Shown piece by piece: positions 1-8,298 of a DNA stretch of 64,000 nucleotides. The DNA is taken from assembly GCF_900107935.1 (NCBI RefSeq), contig NZ_FNVG01000008.1, forward strand, positions 124,001 through 188,000, given 5' to 3'. Position numbers and translations under genes: made by a program. The first letter of the stretch is position 1; every line of letters begins with the position of its first letter. The stretch comes from Vibrio hangzhouensis. GTDB taxonomy: Bacteria; Pseudomonadota; Gammaproteobacteria; Enterobacterales; Vibrionaceae. Under the pieces are notes generated by a model. It had not been told where the DNA came from. It searched no databases and saw only the letters and a program-made list of their open reading frames with translations.

Positions 1-93
1 GGCTTCAAAGAGACCAGTAGCTTATATAAAGCGTTCAGGCGTTGGTTTGGAATGACGCCCAAAGCCTTTCTCATTCAACGCCACTCAAAGTGA
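1..93 (+). CDS. AraC-family transcriptional regulator, C-terminal fragment
   Basis: The first 30 codons read as the end of a protein and stop with TGA at 91-93; the rest lies before the window. The peptide has the second helix-turn-helix signature of AraC/XylS regulators (F-K-x-x-S-x-x-Y-K-A-F-R-R-x-F-G-M-T-P-K-A-F), which ends nearly all members of the family. It is convergent with the next gene and overlaps its stop codon by a few bases. The regulated target cannot be judged from this fragment. The family call is firm despite the short length. Confidence 0.8.
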   Translation, partial: GFKETSSLYKAFRRWFGMTPKAFLIQRHSK

Positions 94-1008
94 CTCCGAT
101 GAACTCAGCTTTGAGGTAAACTGTTTAAAATCATTAACAGACTGCTGAGGGATCTCCTCCATGGGTAAGTGTCCGACGTTTTCGTACACCACTAGCTGTG
201 AATGTTCGATGTCTTGGCTGAATCGGGCGGCATTTTCTACCGGGAAATAAAGGTCCTCCCTGCCCCACATGATGAATGTCGGCACGGAGACATCCCTGAT
301 TTTATCGGCATCCTGATCTAAAGAGGCTTTGACACGTTGAGTGAAGGCTTGCCTGTTACTGTTGTATGTCATCAGATCATAGTATCGATCGATTAACTCG
401 TCAGTGACTAATTGAGGGTCAAAATAGACTTCTTTCAGGCCCTGCCTGAACATAAACTTAGGCGTGACCCACTCCATCAACTTGTCGACTACGGGCCATT
501 GGGCCATCTCGATACCAGGCGGCCATGTTTCTTGCGGGTAGCCCAATGCGTTAAGTAACGTCAGACTCATGACATCGTCAGGGTGATGCAGACTATATTC
601 CCAAGCGATTCTCCCGCCCAGAGAGCTGCCAACAATGTGCGCCTTGTTAACTCCTAACGCCTCCATAAACATGTTCAGGAACACGACATCATCACTGATC
701 TCATAACGATTAAAGCTCTCATGTCCTGTCAGTCCAAAACCTGGCAGATCCATCCGAACTACCCGGAAGTCCTGCTTTAGACGTTTAGCCCATTGATCCC
801 AGGCATGAAGCGAAGATGACGTACCGTGAAGCAAAATCACCACCTCTCCCACGCCCTCGTCCCGATAATGCACGCTTTTCCTGCCGATTTGAATAAACTG
901 GGAAGCGCTGTTGGTGTACTTCGCCTCAATTTGAGCAGAGGTCTGGTCCGAACCACACCCGGATAGCAATCCAATAACCCCAAATAATGTCCAGCCTATC
1001 CCTTTCAT
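85..1008 (-). CDS. Alpha/beta hydrolase, predicted lipoprotein
   Basis: 307 residues. The N-terminus is a lipoprotein signal: a basic start, a hydrophobic stretch, then lipobox L-L-S-G-C near residue 18, so the protein is probably anchored in a membrane. The rest is an alpha/beta hydrolase fold: an oxyanion segment L-L-H-G-T-S-S-S around residue 60, the nucleophile elbow G-S-S-L-G-G near residue 128, an acid in W-G-R-E-D-L-Y-F, and the catalytic His in N-V-G-H-L-P-M-E near the C-terminus. All parts of a Ser-Asp-His triad are therefore present. The substrate is unknown; esterase or lipase-like activity is an inference from the fold. It is a single gene with no clear operon partner. Confidence 0.85.
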   Translation of the reverse strand: MKGIGWTLFGVIGLLSGCGSDQTSAQIEAKYTNSASQFIQIGRKSVHYRDEGVGEVVILLHGTSSSLHAWDQWAKRLKQDFRVVRMDLPGFGLTGHESFNRYEISDDVVFLNMFMEALGVNKAHIVGSSLGGRIAWEYSLHHPDDVMSLTLLNALGYPQETWPPGIEMAQWPVVDKLMEWVTPKFMFRQGLKEVYFDPQLVTDELIDRYYDLMTYNSNRQAFTQRVKASLDQDADKIRDVSVPTFIMWGREDLYFPVENAARFSQDIEHSQLVVYENVGHLPMEEIPQQSVNDFKQFTSKLSSSESL

Positions 1009-1229
1009 GTGTCACTCACCTATAACGTATCGCCCTGCATTGATTTAACATCAGCGTAACAAATAGACAGCGATGCCAGATAGGGCCGCTAGTTGCAAAC
1101 TGTTGTTCTGAGGACTCAGTGTGAAAGGAAGTACCCTTTAGTGTCCAAAAAAGCGAAGCGGAGACTGAACCGGCAGGGTCAGTCTTACCGCTTACTTTAA
1201 CCAACATTTACAGTTAGAGACTCCTGATT

Positions 1230-1310
1230 CAGTTGGTAGACGTGCTTAATATGATCCGATATGTTTACGACACTCATGATCCTTGGTGCATGAGTGTTGT
1301 CTACCAACTG
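1230..1310. repeat. Nested inverted repeat at the 3' end of the ABC permease gene
   Basis: Outer arms CAGTTGGTAGAC (1230-1241) and GTCTACCAACTG (1299-1310) are perfect 12-bp complements. Inner arms ACACTCATG (1270-1278) and CATGAGTGT (1289-1297) form a 9-bp hairpin inside them. The right outer arm contains the stop codon of the leftward permease gene. A transcription-stop or mRNA-end structure is plausible, but there is no T-run, so this is not a classical terminator. Confidence 0.55.
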
Positions 1311-2152
1311 TTCATTTTGATGCGTTCTGCCCGGGCGCGCAGATACTCAATAGTAAACAGAAGTAACGCTGATACCACAACCAACAGCGTGGCAACCGCT
1401 AAAATGGTTGGGTTAATCTGCTCCCGCAATCCAGAAAACATCTGTCTTGGGATGGTCTTTTGCTCCGGTCCCGCCAAAAACAGCGCCACCACGACTTCAT
1501 CAAATGAAGTCACAAACGCGAATAACGCCCCGGAAATAACCCCCGGGCGTATAAGAGGCATGATGATGTTGACAAAAGTGTAAACTGGCCGTGCTCCCAT
1601 GCCTAGCGAGGCTTGAACTAAGGAGTAATCAAAGCCCGCAAGAGCCGCATTGACGGTAATGATCACAAAAGGTGTTCCTAATGCAGCATGGGCGATGACC
1701 ACCCCCCAGAATGTGCCTGCCAGATTCAGCTGGGTATAAAAGAAAAACATCCCTGCCGCAGTAATAATCAACGGCACAATCATTGGCGAAAGCAATATCG
1801 CCATAATGATTCGTTGCATTGGCATCGCCGAATTGCTCAGCCCGATGGCCGCCAGCGTCCCCAATACGGTAGCCAGTATCGTGGCACAAATACCAATAAG
1901 GAAGCTGTTCTTTATCGCCAACAGCCAGTTGTCGTCATGCCAGATCTCGGCATACCATTCGAGTGAATAAGCCTCTTTGTCTAGTGCAAGCATACCCGGA
2001 GTGAAACTGAAATAGGGCTCCGCATTGAACGACAGAGGGATAATCACCAGAATCGGCATCATCAAAAAAAACAGTGTCAGGTAGGCACTCGCAGACAGAG
2101 ATAATGAGCCTAACTTTTGTAACGGCGTAAAGTAGCGTGGAAATCTCTTCAT
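1301..2152 (-). CDS. Polyamine-type ABC transporter permease, PotC-like
   Basis: 283 residues with about six hydrophobic membrane segments, beginning with a long one near residues 20-40. The binding-protein-dependent permease (EAA) loop is visible as A-S-L-G-M-G-A-R-P-V-Y-T-F-V-N-I-I-M-P near residues 180-198, where the ATPase docks. Size and order match PotC/PotI-type second permeases of spermidine/putrescine importers. It follows the other permease after 4 bp, so the two are translated together. It is the last gene of a four-gene leftward operon (ATPase, binding protein, two permeases). The substrate is inferred from family resemblance and is not proven. Confidence 0.85.
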   Translation of the reverse strand: MKRFPRYFTPLQKLGSLSLSASAYLTLFFLMMPILVIIPLSFNAEPYFSFTPGMLALDKEAYSLEWYAEIWHDDNWLLAIKNSFLIGICATILATVLGTLAAIGLSNSAMPMQRIIMAILLSPMIVPLIITAAGMFFFYTQLNLAGTFWGVVIAHAALGTPFVIITVNAALAGFDYSLVQASLGMGARPVYTFVNIIMPLIRPGVISGALFAFVTSFDEVVVALFLAGPEQKTIPRQMFSGLREQINPTILAVATLLVVVSALLLFTIEYLRARAERIKMNSW

Positions 2153-2156
2153 ACTC

Positions 2157-3401
2157 TTACCCTAACTTAATGTTATTAACGCCTACCCATCGGTCATACA
2201 ACCAATAGAGCGCCAGAATTAACACCAACAGCAAGCTGCCCAGCGCCGCCGCCAACTCCCAGTTATTGGACGACTGCATATGGAATGCAATGATATTACT
2301 GATCATTTGCCCGTCCGTTCCGCCCACCAGCGCAGGCGTGATGTAGTAACCAATCGAGATGATAAATACCAGCAGAGCACCGGCACTCAACCCGGGTAGC
2401 GTCATTGGAAAGTAGATTTTGAAGAATGCCGGCATTGGCTTGGATCCCAGCGACAGAGCCGCTCGAAAATAGCTGGGGTCAATATTTTTCATCACGCTAT
2501 ACAGCGGCAGTACCATGAAGGGCAACAGAATATGCGTCATCGAGATAATGGTAGAGAACTCGGTATAAAGCAGTTCAAGAGGCTCATCAATGATGCCAAT
2601 AGCCTTCAACGTGCTATTGACCACACCATTGGTTTGCAGCAACGCGATCCACGACGTCGTCCGCACTAGCAAGGATGTCCAGAACGGAAGCAGCACAAAT
2701 ACCAACAGAGTGTTAGCTTTGCTCGGTGAGGCCATGGACAAATAATACGACAGAGGAAAAGCGATAATCGCCGTTAGCAAAGTAATGTACAGAGCTATCT
2801 TAAGGCTCTTCCAGTAGAGCTTGATGTAGATCTTGGTGTCTCTGGCTTCAATATCCCCTTGCAGCGACTTTTTGAGATCCAAAGCAGTCAGATAGTAGCG
2901 CTCTGTCCATTTATTACCTGACAATTTAATAGCGACCCACACTTCCGGAGAGCGCCATTTTTTATGTTTATCGAGCAGTGCACTGACGTCTGAAGATTGC
3001 AGCTCTGTTTTAGGAATCCTTTTGATTTTTCGAGCGGTTGATTTGATTAAACTGGATGAACCGGGAAGTGAACGGTTGATTTCCTCGGCCAATTTACCAG
3101 AGCGACGTTCGTTCGCGAGATCGTGCAGCTCCAGCATGAATACCCGAATAATGTCATCTGATGGCATTTCCCCTGCAGACTCATCCCAGGACTGCATCGC
3201 ATCCAGAGTATTTGGTACCAACTGAGCAACCGTTGGGTGATACACACTGCGGTACAACATCGTAGTAATGGGCGCCAAAAAAGAAATAAGCACGAACAAT
3301 AACAAAGGCAAGGTAAACAAGAACAACATCCATTGCTTACTGCGATGCTTTTTCTCGCTTTGTTTCATCTCTGTCAGTGTCAGCGTATTTTCATTCGCCA
3401 T
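2157..3401 (-). CDS. Polyamine-type ABC transporter permease, PotB-like, with large periplasmic insertion
   Basis: 414 residues, against about 280-310 for classical PotB. After a first membrane segment (residues 25-48) comes a hydrophilic stretch of roughly 130 residues, then the usual five membrane segments starting near residue 200. The EAA loop A-A-L-S-L-G-S-K-P-M-P-A-F-F-K-I-Y-F-P-M lies near residues 315-335. The insertion would lie in the periplasm and could contact the binding protein; that is an inference. A long-permease subfamily of this kind is known in proteobacterial polyamine/opine-like importers. A 7-bp stem-loop separates this gene from the upstream binding-protein gene. Confidence 0.83.
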   Translation of the reverse strand: MANENTLTLTEMKQSEKKHRSKQWMLFLFTLPLLLFVLISFLAPITTMLYRSVYHPTVAQLVPNTLDAMQSWDESAGEMPSDDIIRVFMLELHDLANERRSGKLAEEINRSLPGSSSLIKSTARKIKRIPKTELQSSDVSALLDKHKKWRSPEVWVAIKLSGNKWTERYYLTALDLKKSLQGDIEARDTKIYIKLYWKSLKIALYITLLTAIIAFPLSYYLSMASPSKANTLLVFVLLPFWTSLLVRTTSWIALLQTNGVVNSTLKAIGIIDEPLELLYTEFSTIISMTHILLPFMVLPLYSVMKNIDPSYFRAALSLGSKPMPAFFKIYFPMTLPGLSAGALLVFIISIGYYITPALVGGTDGQMISNIIAFHMQSSNNWELAAALGSLLLVLILALYWLYDRWVGVNNIKLG

Positions 3402-3432
3402 ACCATTTCATCCTTGAAAGTATTCCAATAAC

Positions 3433-3463
3433 TGGGCCACACCGTTACTGACAGCATGGCCCA
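3433..3463 (-). other. Stem-loop after the solute-binding protein gene
   Basis: TGGGCCA (3433-3439) pairs perfectly with TGGCCCA (3457-3463) in the 84-bp gap between the binding-protein and permease genes. No T-run follows. Such mid-operon hairpins usually block 3' decay or cause partial termination, raising binding protein over permease. That role is an inference here. Confidence 0.5.
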
Positions 3464-3485
3464 ATCTTAGCAACTCGTTATCAAC

Positions 3486-4544
3486 TTATTGAAGTAACCA
3501 TTCGTTGAACTTTTCGCCCAGCGATTCGCCATAATCCGCCCAAAAATCGCCTGATGCTTTTACCCCTTTATCAAGGTGAGAAGATGGCAGTTTTGGAATG
3601 ACAGAAGGGTCCACATACTGATACGCCGACTTACGCGTTGGTCCATAGGCCACCTCTGGCATGCCGCTGAGCGGTTTTGACCCCGTCGCAAAACGGATAA
3701 ACTCTTCAGCCAGTGCTTTCTTCTTGGTGCCCTTTACAATGGCCCACACATCAAGATCGTAGACATGAGAGTCCCACACCATTTCAAATGGCTTTCCTTC
3801 ACGCTGAATCGCATCAAAGAAACGGCCATTCGCCGACTGAACCATCACTGCACCACCATCATTAAGCAGCTGAGGCGCTTGCGACCAACTGTCGAACCAC
3901 ACAATGTCATCTTTGATGGTATCAAGCTTAGCAAAGGCACGTTTCTGGCCTTCTTCGGTACTGAGCACGTCGTACACATCTTCTTTCGCGACGCCATCAG
4001 CCAACAATGCCCACTCCAGGTTTACCTGAGCACGCTTTCTAAAGGCTCGTTTTCCAGGGTATGTTTTGGTATCAAACAGAGCTTGAATCGAGTTTGGCTT
4101 AGCACCCTGAATCGTATCGTGGTTATAGGCAAACAGAACGGTCCAAACGATGTTCCCTACCCCACACTCATTGGCAAGGGCTTCTTCACTGAAATCATCT
4201 TGTGCTGGTGTGCCATCATCGCCTGGCGGTAACGTATCCATCGGAAAAACTTCCAGCAGCCCTTCAGAACAGGCACGTTCCAGGTCGATTACCTCGACAT
4301 CAATCACATCCCAAAGTACGTTGCCACTTTCCACCTGAGCTTTAAGTTCGGCGATACCACCAGAGTAGTTCTCCGACAACACCTTATGTCCGGTACTAGC
4401 CGTAAACGGGTCGAGCATGTGTTTCTTCTGAGCATCGCCATACGCACCACCAAACGATACCGCGGTAAGCTGATCAGCCATCGCTGCACTGCTCAGTCCA
4501 AGCGCGAGTGCAACCGGAAGCCACTTTTTCATGTTTGTCATCAT
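3486..4544 (-). CDS. Polyamine-type ABC transporter substrate-binding protein, PotD/PotF-like
   Basis: 352 residues with a signal peptide (M-M-T-N-M-K-K-W-L-P-V-A-L-A-L-G-L then S-S-A-A-M-A before D-Q-L). The mature protein starts L-T-A-V-S-F-G-G-A-Y-G-D-A-Q, typical of the COG0687 spermidine/putrescine group of periplasmic binding proteins. The Y-S-G-G-I-A-E-L motif and V-W-D-V-I-D-V-E block are also family-like. The start at MMTNMKK follows an AAGGA-type site (CAAGGAAAGAAAGGATATATG on the coding strand, read in two parts). It would deliver substrate to the two permeases downstream. The ligand may be a polyamine or an amino-acid derivative. Confidence 0.85.
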   Translation of the reverse strand: MMTNMKKWLPVALALGLSSAAMADQLTAVSFGGAYGDAQKKHMLDPFTASTGHKVLSENYSGGIAELKAQVESGNVLWDVIDVEVIDLERACSEGLLEVFPMDTLPPGDDGTPAQDDFSEEALANECGVGNIVWTVLFAYNHDTIQGAKPNSIQALFDTKTYPGKRAFRKRAQVNLEWALLADGVAKEDVYDVLSTEEGQKRAFAKLDTIKDDIVWFDSWSQAPQLLNDGGAVMVQSANGRFFDAIQREGKPFEMVWDSHVYDLDVWAIVKGTKKKALAEEFIRFATGSKPLSGMPEVAYGPTRKSAYQYVDPSVIPKLPSSHLDKGVKASGDFWADYGESLGEKFNEWLLQ

Positions 4545-4563
4545 ATATCCTTTCTTTCCTTGA

Positions 4564-5661
4564 CTAAGGGTGATCGAGCGCTAACCCATCAGAAATGGAC
4601 CACGTTAGGCTAGTTGAGTCACCGGCCTTAAAGCTCGGTGCTTGTTGGTCATTGAGGAGCTTCACCATTACATCTCTGCCATCCTGCAGCTTGAAGAAGT
4701 AACGGATGAAGTCACCAACGTACAATCGGGTTACAAATGTTGCTGACACTTGGTTGCTGTTCACTTCGTCCTTGTCTCCGATAAAGAAGTTTTCCGGGCG
4801 CACCGCTAGCAAGCAGCGCTCCCCCACTTCAGGACAGTTAATGGCGGTCGCCACCACATCCGTGCCATCAGTAAGTTGAATGTGAGCATGATCGCCATCG
4901 ATGTTTGTCAACGTACCGGGGAGATGGTTGTTTTCCCCAAGAAAATCCGCAACAAAGGCATTGGCAGGACGCTCGTACAGCGTAGAGGGATCGGCACACT
5001 GCTGAACCACACCGTCTTCAAACACCGCAATACGATCAGACATGGTGAGCGCCTCTGTTTGATCGTGGGTAACGTATATCGCGGTAAAGCCGAGCTGCTC
5101 ATGGAGGCGTTTGATCTCGAATTGCATTTGTTCGCGCAGGTTTTTATCCAGAGCACCAAGTGGTTCGTCCATCAGGACAATAGAGGGTTCAAATATTAGA
5201 GAACGCGCTAACGCCACCCTTTGTTTCTGCCCACCGGACAACTGTCCAGGATAGCGGTCACCAAAGTGCTCCAGTTCAACTAGCTTTAAAAACTCCTGAA
5301 CCTTTTGTTTGATTTGTTCTTTTGGCATTTTGCGAACACGAAGAGGATATGCGAGGTTTTCGCCAACCGTCATATGAGGAAACAGCGCATAATGTTGGAA
5401 GACCATGCCGATATTGCGATTGTAGGGCGCGACATCCGTGATCAGTTCTCCATTCACCTCAATTCCACCACTGGTCACGTCTTCAAAACCAGCAAGCATC
5501 ATCAAACAGGTGGTTTTCCCTGACCCTGACGGGCCCAACAGAGTGACAAATTCGCCTTTGGCAATATCCAGACTAAAGTCTTTCACCACAAAGTTGTGTC
5601 GGTCATAGCTCTTTTTTACATTCTTAAATTGTACGTAACGGCTGTCCATGTTTGCTGTCAT
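4564..5661 (-). CDS. Polyamine-type ABC transporter ATP-binding protein, PotA-like
   Basis: About 365 residues from the ATG at 5661; a GTG at 5679 and an ATG at 5649 are alternatives, and an AAAAGGA site sits between the choices. Walker A is G-P-S-G-S-G-K-T, signature L-S-G-G-Q-K-Q-R-V-A-L-A-R, Walker B I-V-L-M-D-E-P-L-G-A-L-D, followed by the switch His in Y-V-T-H-D-Q-T-E-A. The last third is a TOBE regulatory domain (R-P-E-N-F-F-I-G). It energises the PotB/PotC-like permeases and is the first gene of the operon, 19 bp upstream of the binding protein. Confidence 0.88.
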   Translation of the reverse strand: MTANMDSRYVQFKNVKKSYDRHNFVVKDFSLDIAKGEFVTLLGPSGSGKTTCLMMLAGFEDVTSGGIEVNGELITDVAPYNRNIGMVFQHYALFPHMTVGENLAYPLRVRKMPKEQIKQKVQEFLKLVELEHFGDRYPGQLSGGQKQRVALARSLIFEPSIVLMDEPLGALDKNLREQMQFEIKRLHEQLGFTAIYVTHDQTEALTMSDRIAVFEDGVVQQCADPSTLYERPANAFVADFLGENNHLPGTLTNIDGDHAHIQLTDGTDVVATAINCPEVGERCLLAVRPENFFIGDKDEVNSNQVSATFVTRLYVGDFIRYFFKLQDGRDVMVKLLNDQQAPSFKAGDSTSLTWSISDGLALDHP

Positions 5662-6197
5662 TCCTTTTGCTCTAACCACAATCTCAGATACTGAGCACTA
5701 CTCAAAAACAGTAGTTTTGATTAACAAATGAGCAACATTAGATCGCCAAATTTGTGATTTATCCTTTATTTTTCAGTGACAAAGCAAGGTATGGAAATGT
5801 TGCACATGATGTATAAATGACGATTTTAGTTCGGGAAAGTCAAGTCGGTCCGAATGTAGGCAGACAAAAATGCCAACATACAACAGAAATACAGAGGTAA
5901 GCTCTAATTTGATTCATTATCACACAACGCGACATCACCAGAAGTGCGCACTTCTCTAACAAAAGCGATTTATATCAAAGCACTAGAGCTTAAGTAATTC
6001 AGTATATCCCAGCATTTTTGATGAACAGAAACCCAGCATAGACAAGCTATACTGGTACCGCACACTGGTGCATCGCGTGATTAAATTCATTAGTACCAAT
6101 AACGGCATTGTCTCCTTTGCAACATGAGGGTTAACTCAAATCTCTCGTTGCTATGCAGATTTACTATGTATTCGAAGCTAATCAAAGAGGTAGCGAT
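5662..6197. promoter_or_regulatory. Divergent intergenic region with a 16-bp palindrome
   Basis: About 535 bp without a convincing gene, lying between the polyamine operon and a small rightward gene. It is AT-rich and should hold both promoters. A perfect 16-bp palindrome, AGAAGTGCGCACTTCT, lies at 5940-5955 and is a good candidate operator for a dimeric regulator. No regulator gene is adjacent, so the cognate factor is unknown. Confidence 0.45.
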
Positions 6198-6473
6198 ATG
6201 ATAGTCACGAATGCATTTAGCGGAAAACTTAGTGAAGAATCAAAACAAAATTGGCTAAGTTACTGGAAACACTTTTCTGACAGAGAATATGGATACTGTG
6301 CTGAAAGAAACTGCACCAAAGAGCATCATCACGGTGTGTTGGTCACTCAGTCTTCCATCTGTCAACGAGCGTTGTTCGTGGTACCGTTATGCAAAGAACA
6401 TAGCAACAGTTTTATCAGCCAACTAGAAATTGATGATGGCGCGAGTATCGTTCCAACAGAGCTAAGTTTATAG
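6198..6473 (+). CDS. Small uncharacterised protein with Cys/His pairs
   Basis: 91 residues from the ATG at 6198, chosen because GAGGT lies 6 bp upstream; the frame is open further back to 6153 but without a ribosome site. I do not recognise the family. Visible features are Y-C-A-E-R-N-C followed by H-H-H, then I-C-Q-R and P-L-C-K-E-H. This Cys/His spacing could bind zinc and faintly recalls HNH-like or zinc-finger folds. It is monocistronic and followed by a strong terminator, which supports it as a real gene. Confidence 0.6.
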   Translation: MIVTNAFSGKLSEESKQNWLSYWKHFSDREYGYCAERNCTKEHHHGVLVTQSSICQRALFVVPLCKEHSNSFISQLEIDDGASIVPTELSL

Positions 6474-6499
6474 CTTTTGTAGGGATTTTGTTGGAACTT

Positions 6500-6536
6500 G
6501 AGCAATGACAACTGTTTTCGTCATTGCTCTTTTTTC
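6500..6536 (+). terminator. Rho-independent terminator
   Basis: GAGCAATGAC (6500-6509) pairs perfectly with GTCATTGCTC (6520-6529), followed by a run of T. It ends the small plus-strand gene and reaches the 3' end of the leftward cit operon, where it may also act in reverse. Confidence 0.85.
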
Positions 6537-7309
6537 TATTCTACGCGTTGTGAAAATGAAAGAACGGCATCTGAATTCATCAGTTGTTGACGACGAAACA
6601 TCTCTTCGATAGTCGCTTCACTAATCCGTTGACTGTTATAAGCAGCAATATGCACTATGTCCCCCGTTTGAAGAAACTGCTCATTACCCCAGTTTGTATA
6701 ATTGGGCGCACCCGTATACAAAGTCAGCGTTTCTGGGTATCCAAGCTCCTCCAGCTTAGGTAAGATCTGTTCGTACATACCTTCGTCGTGCTGCTCATTT
6801 ATTCTATCTGCAAGCCACGTCATCAAATGACAATAGAACACTTTGAGCTCGGTGCAACTGACGGCGGGCGTTGTTAAATGAAGCGCCCCGTCTCTCTCTA
6901 TATAAGAGATAAGCTTGATATTTTCGTCATAATTCACGGGAGAGAGACGCGATACACTCCACCAATGACGGTTTATCCCTTTTGAGTGTTTTCCCCATGA
7001 TTTACGCTGAGAAATCTTATCACTACCGGGCAGATTGCGAATGGTCACATCGTTACCAATAGATAGATGCGTTGTCGTGAGTGAGCTTACTTTGCCGCCC
7101 TGATACTCAACCTGGCAACGCAAAACAAATTCAGGTTCAATATCTACCTCCCGACCGTGTTCGGGGTACCTTAACGTTGAACCTGACGTAATCGTGCAGT
7201 CTTCTTCGCAATTTATAATAAATATCCCATTGGGTAACTGTTCTTCTTCGACCTGCTCTGCACCGCTTACATGTCCAGAGAAATTTCCAATGATACCTAT
7301 ACTGAACAT
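6536..7309 (-). CDS. Uncharacterised protein at the end of the cit operon (DUF5718-like)
   Basis: About 257 residues from the ATG at 7309, with GGGAG just upstream; a TTG 12 bp earlier is the alternative. It lies 35 bp after citG on the same strand and is probably the last gene of the citrate lyase operon. I recall a DUF5718-type protein in this place in Vibrio cit clusters, but this is memory and not a search. Motifs such as G-I-I-G-N-F-S-G-H, P-E-F-V-L-R-C-Q-V-E-Y and L-T-L-Y-T-G-A-P-N-Y-T-N-W resemble parts of fumarylacetoacetate-hydrolase-like folds. No catalytic role is claimed. No signal peptide or membrane segment is seen, so it is likely cytosolic. Confidence 0.6.
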   Translation of the reverse strand: MFSIGIIGNFSGHVSGAEQVEEEQLPNGIFIINCEEDCTITSGSTLRYPEHGREVDIEPEFVLRCQVEYQGGKVSSLTTTHLSIGNDVTIRNLPGSDKISQRKSWGKHSKGINRHWWSVSRLSPVNYDENIKLISYIERDGALHLTTPAVSCTELKVFYCHLMTWLADRINEQHDEGMYEQILPKLEELGYPETLTLYTGAPNYTNWGNEQFLQTGDIVHIAAYNSQRISEATIEEMFRRQQLMNSDAVLSFSQRVE

Positions 7310-7344
7310 TCCTTCTCCCAATTCTTAAACTATTCAATTTTCAG

Positions 7345-8298
7345 TTACTTTTTGGTTATGAGTACTTGCGAACACATATCCAGTTGAGCTAGTAGCCAAG
7401 TAGCTGCGAGTAAATCCGCACTCCCACCCGGACTGATATTTCTTTGAATGAAGGCGTCATCCAACGTTTGTAGTTCCTGTTCGAAAGCTTGATGCGAGCT
7501 GTAGTTAGCCTCTAATAACTTTTGAGCTTCCGTCCTGACAAACTTTAACCCTGAAAGCCCAGCTCGATTGACGACATTGGTATCTTGATTCTTCGCCATC
7601 AGCGATAACAATGCCAAACTTAGTGCTTTCTCTTCAGACTCTCCTTCGTTAATCGAACGATGATAGATGGGTAAACCATGTTCAAATACTGTTGGATAAC
7701 CTTGCTGAGCTTCTCCACGGACCCCGGTGAAGCCATACTGGACAAACAAACGCTCACCCACTGTTTTTGGCTCTGAGGCAATGCCTTTTAGCTGGTCGTT
7801 AACTAACCCTGAACAACACGCCTTTATCACACTGCGTACTCTGTTGGAGTCATAACTGATTCCGCGCCAGTATAGCCAGCCCACCGCACCACAGATCAAA
7901 CCAAGGGTAAAAATCATCCCCTTATGGGTATTTACACCGTTGGTTGCCTTGTACATTGCCAATTCAGCACTGAGTCCAACTCGACGTAAGGGGGCTAACA
8001 GATCGCGAGCATGAACATGCTCCGCTTGGTAGCCAACACGCACAAACTCTTTCATATAAGGACGAAGTGCATCACAACTGGCAACAAAGGTTTCAATGTT
8101 CATATCCTTGTGAGCACCTGAATTTGCACAGTCAACTAAACCAGGTTTTGGGGTCAAATGAACTTCAAGCATCATTGCGTGGTAGGCAAGGTTACCTGCC
8201 AACGCGCAAATGTTGAGTCGGGGTTCGCCGCTATTATGCTCGAGCTCATACAGACTACAGTCATCCATCAGCCACTCTATCGTTTTATTGGCAAGCAT
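7345..8298 (-). CDS. citG: Triphosphoribosyl-dephospho-CoA synthase CitG
   Basis: 317 residues. CitG makes 2'-(5''-triphosphoribosyl)-3'-dephospho-CoA, the precursor of the citrate lyase prosthetic group, from ATP and dephospho-CoA. Family motifs include L-E-V-H-L-T-P-K-P-G-L-V-D near residue 47, G-V-N-T-H-K-G-M-I-F-T-L-G-L near residue 120 and a late N-I-S-P-G-G-S-A-D-L-L-A-A-T block. Length fits stand-alone CitG. Its start overlaps the citX stop region by 14 bp, so the two are translationally coupled, and its product is the substrate of CitX. Confidence 0.93.
   Translation of the reverse strand: MLANKTIEWLMDDCSLYELEHNSGEPRLNICALAGNLAYHAMMLEVHLTPKPGLVDCANSGAHKDMNIETFVASCDALRPYMKEFVRVGYQAEHVHARDLLAPLRRVGLSAELAMYKATNGVNTHKGMIFTLGLICGAVGWLYWRGISYDSNRVRSVIKACCSGLVNDQLKGIASEPKTVGERLFVQYGFTGVRGEAQQGYPTVFEHGLPIYHRSINEGESEEKALSLALLSLMAKNQDTNVVNRAGLSGLKFVRTEAQKLLEANYSSHQAFEQELQTLDDAFIQRNISPGGSADLLAATWLLAQLDMCSQVLITKK

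Noticed and set aside
1016..1207. 63-codon minus-strand frame in the gap after the hydrolase gene
   Set aside because: No ribosome site, no domain and odd composition; it looks like chance.
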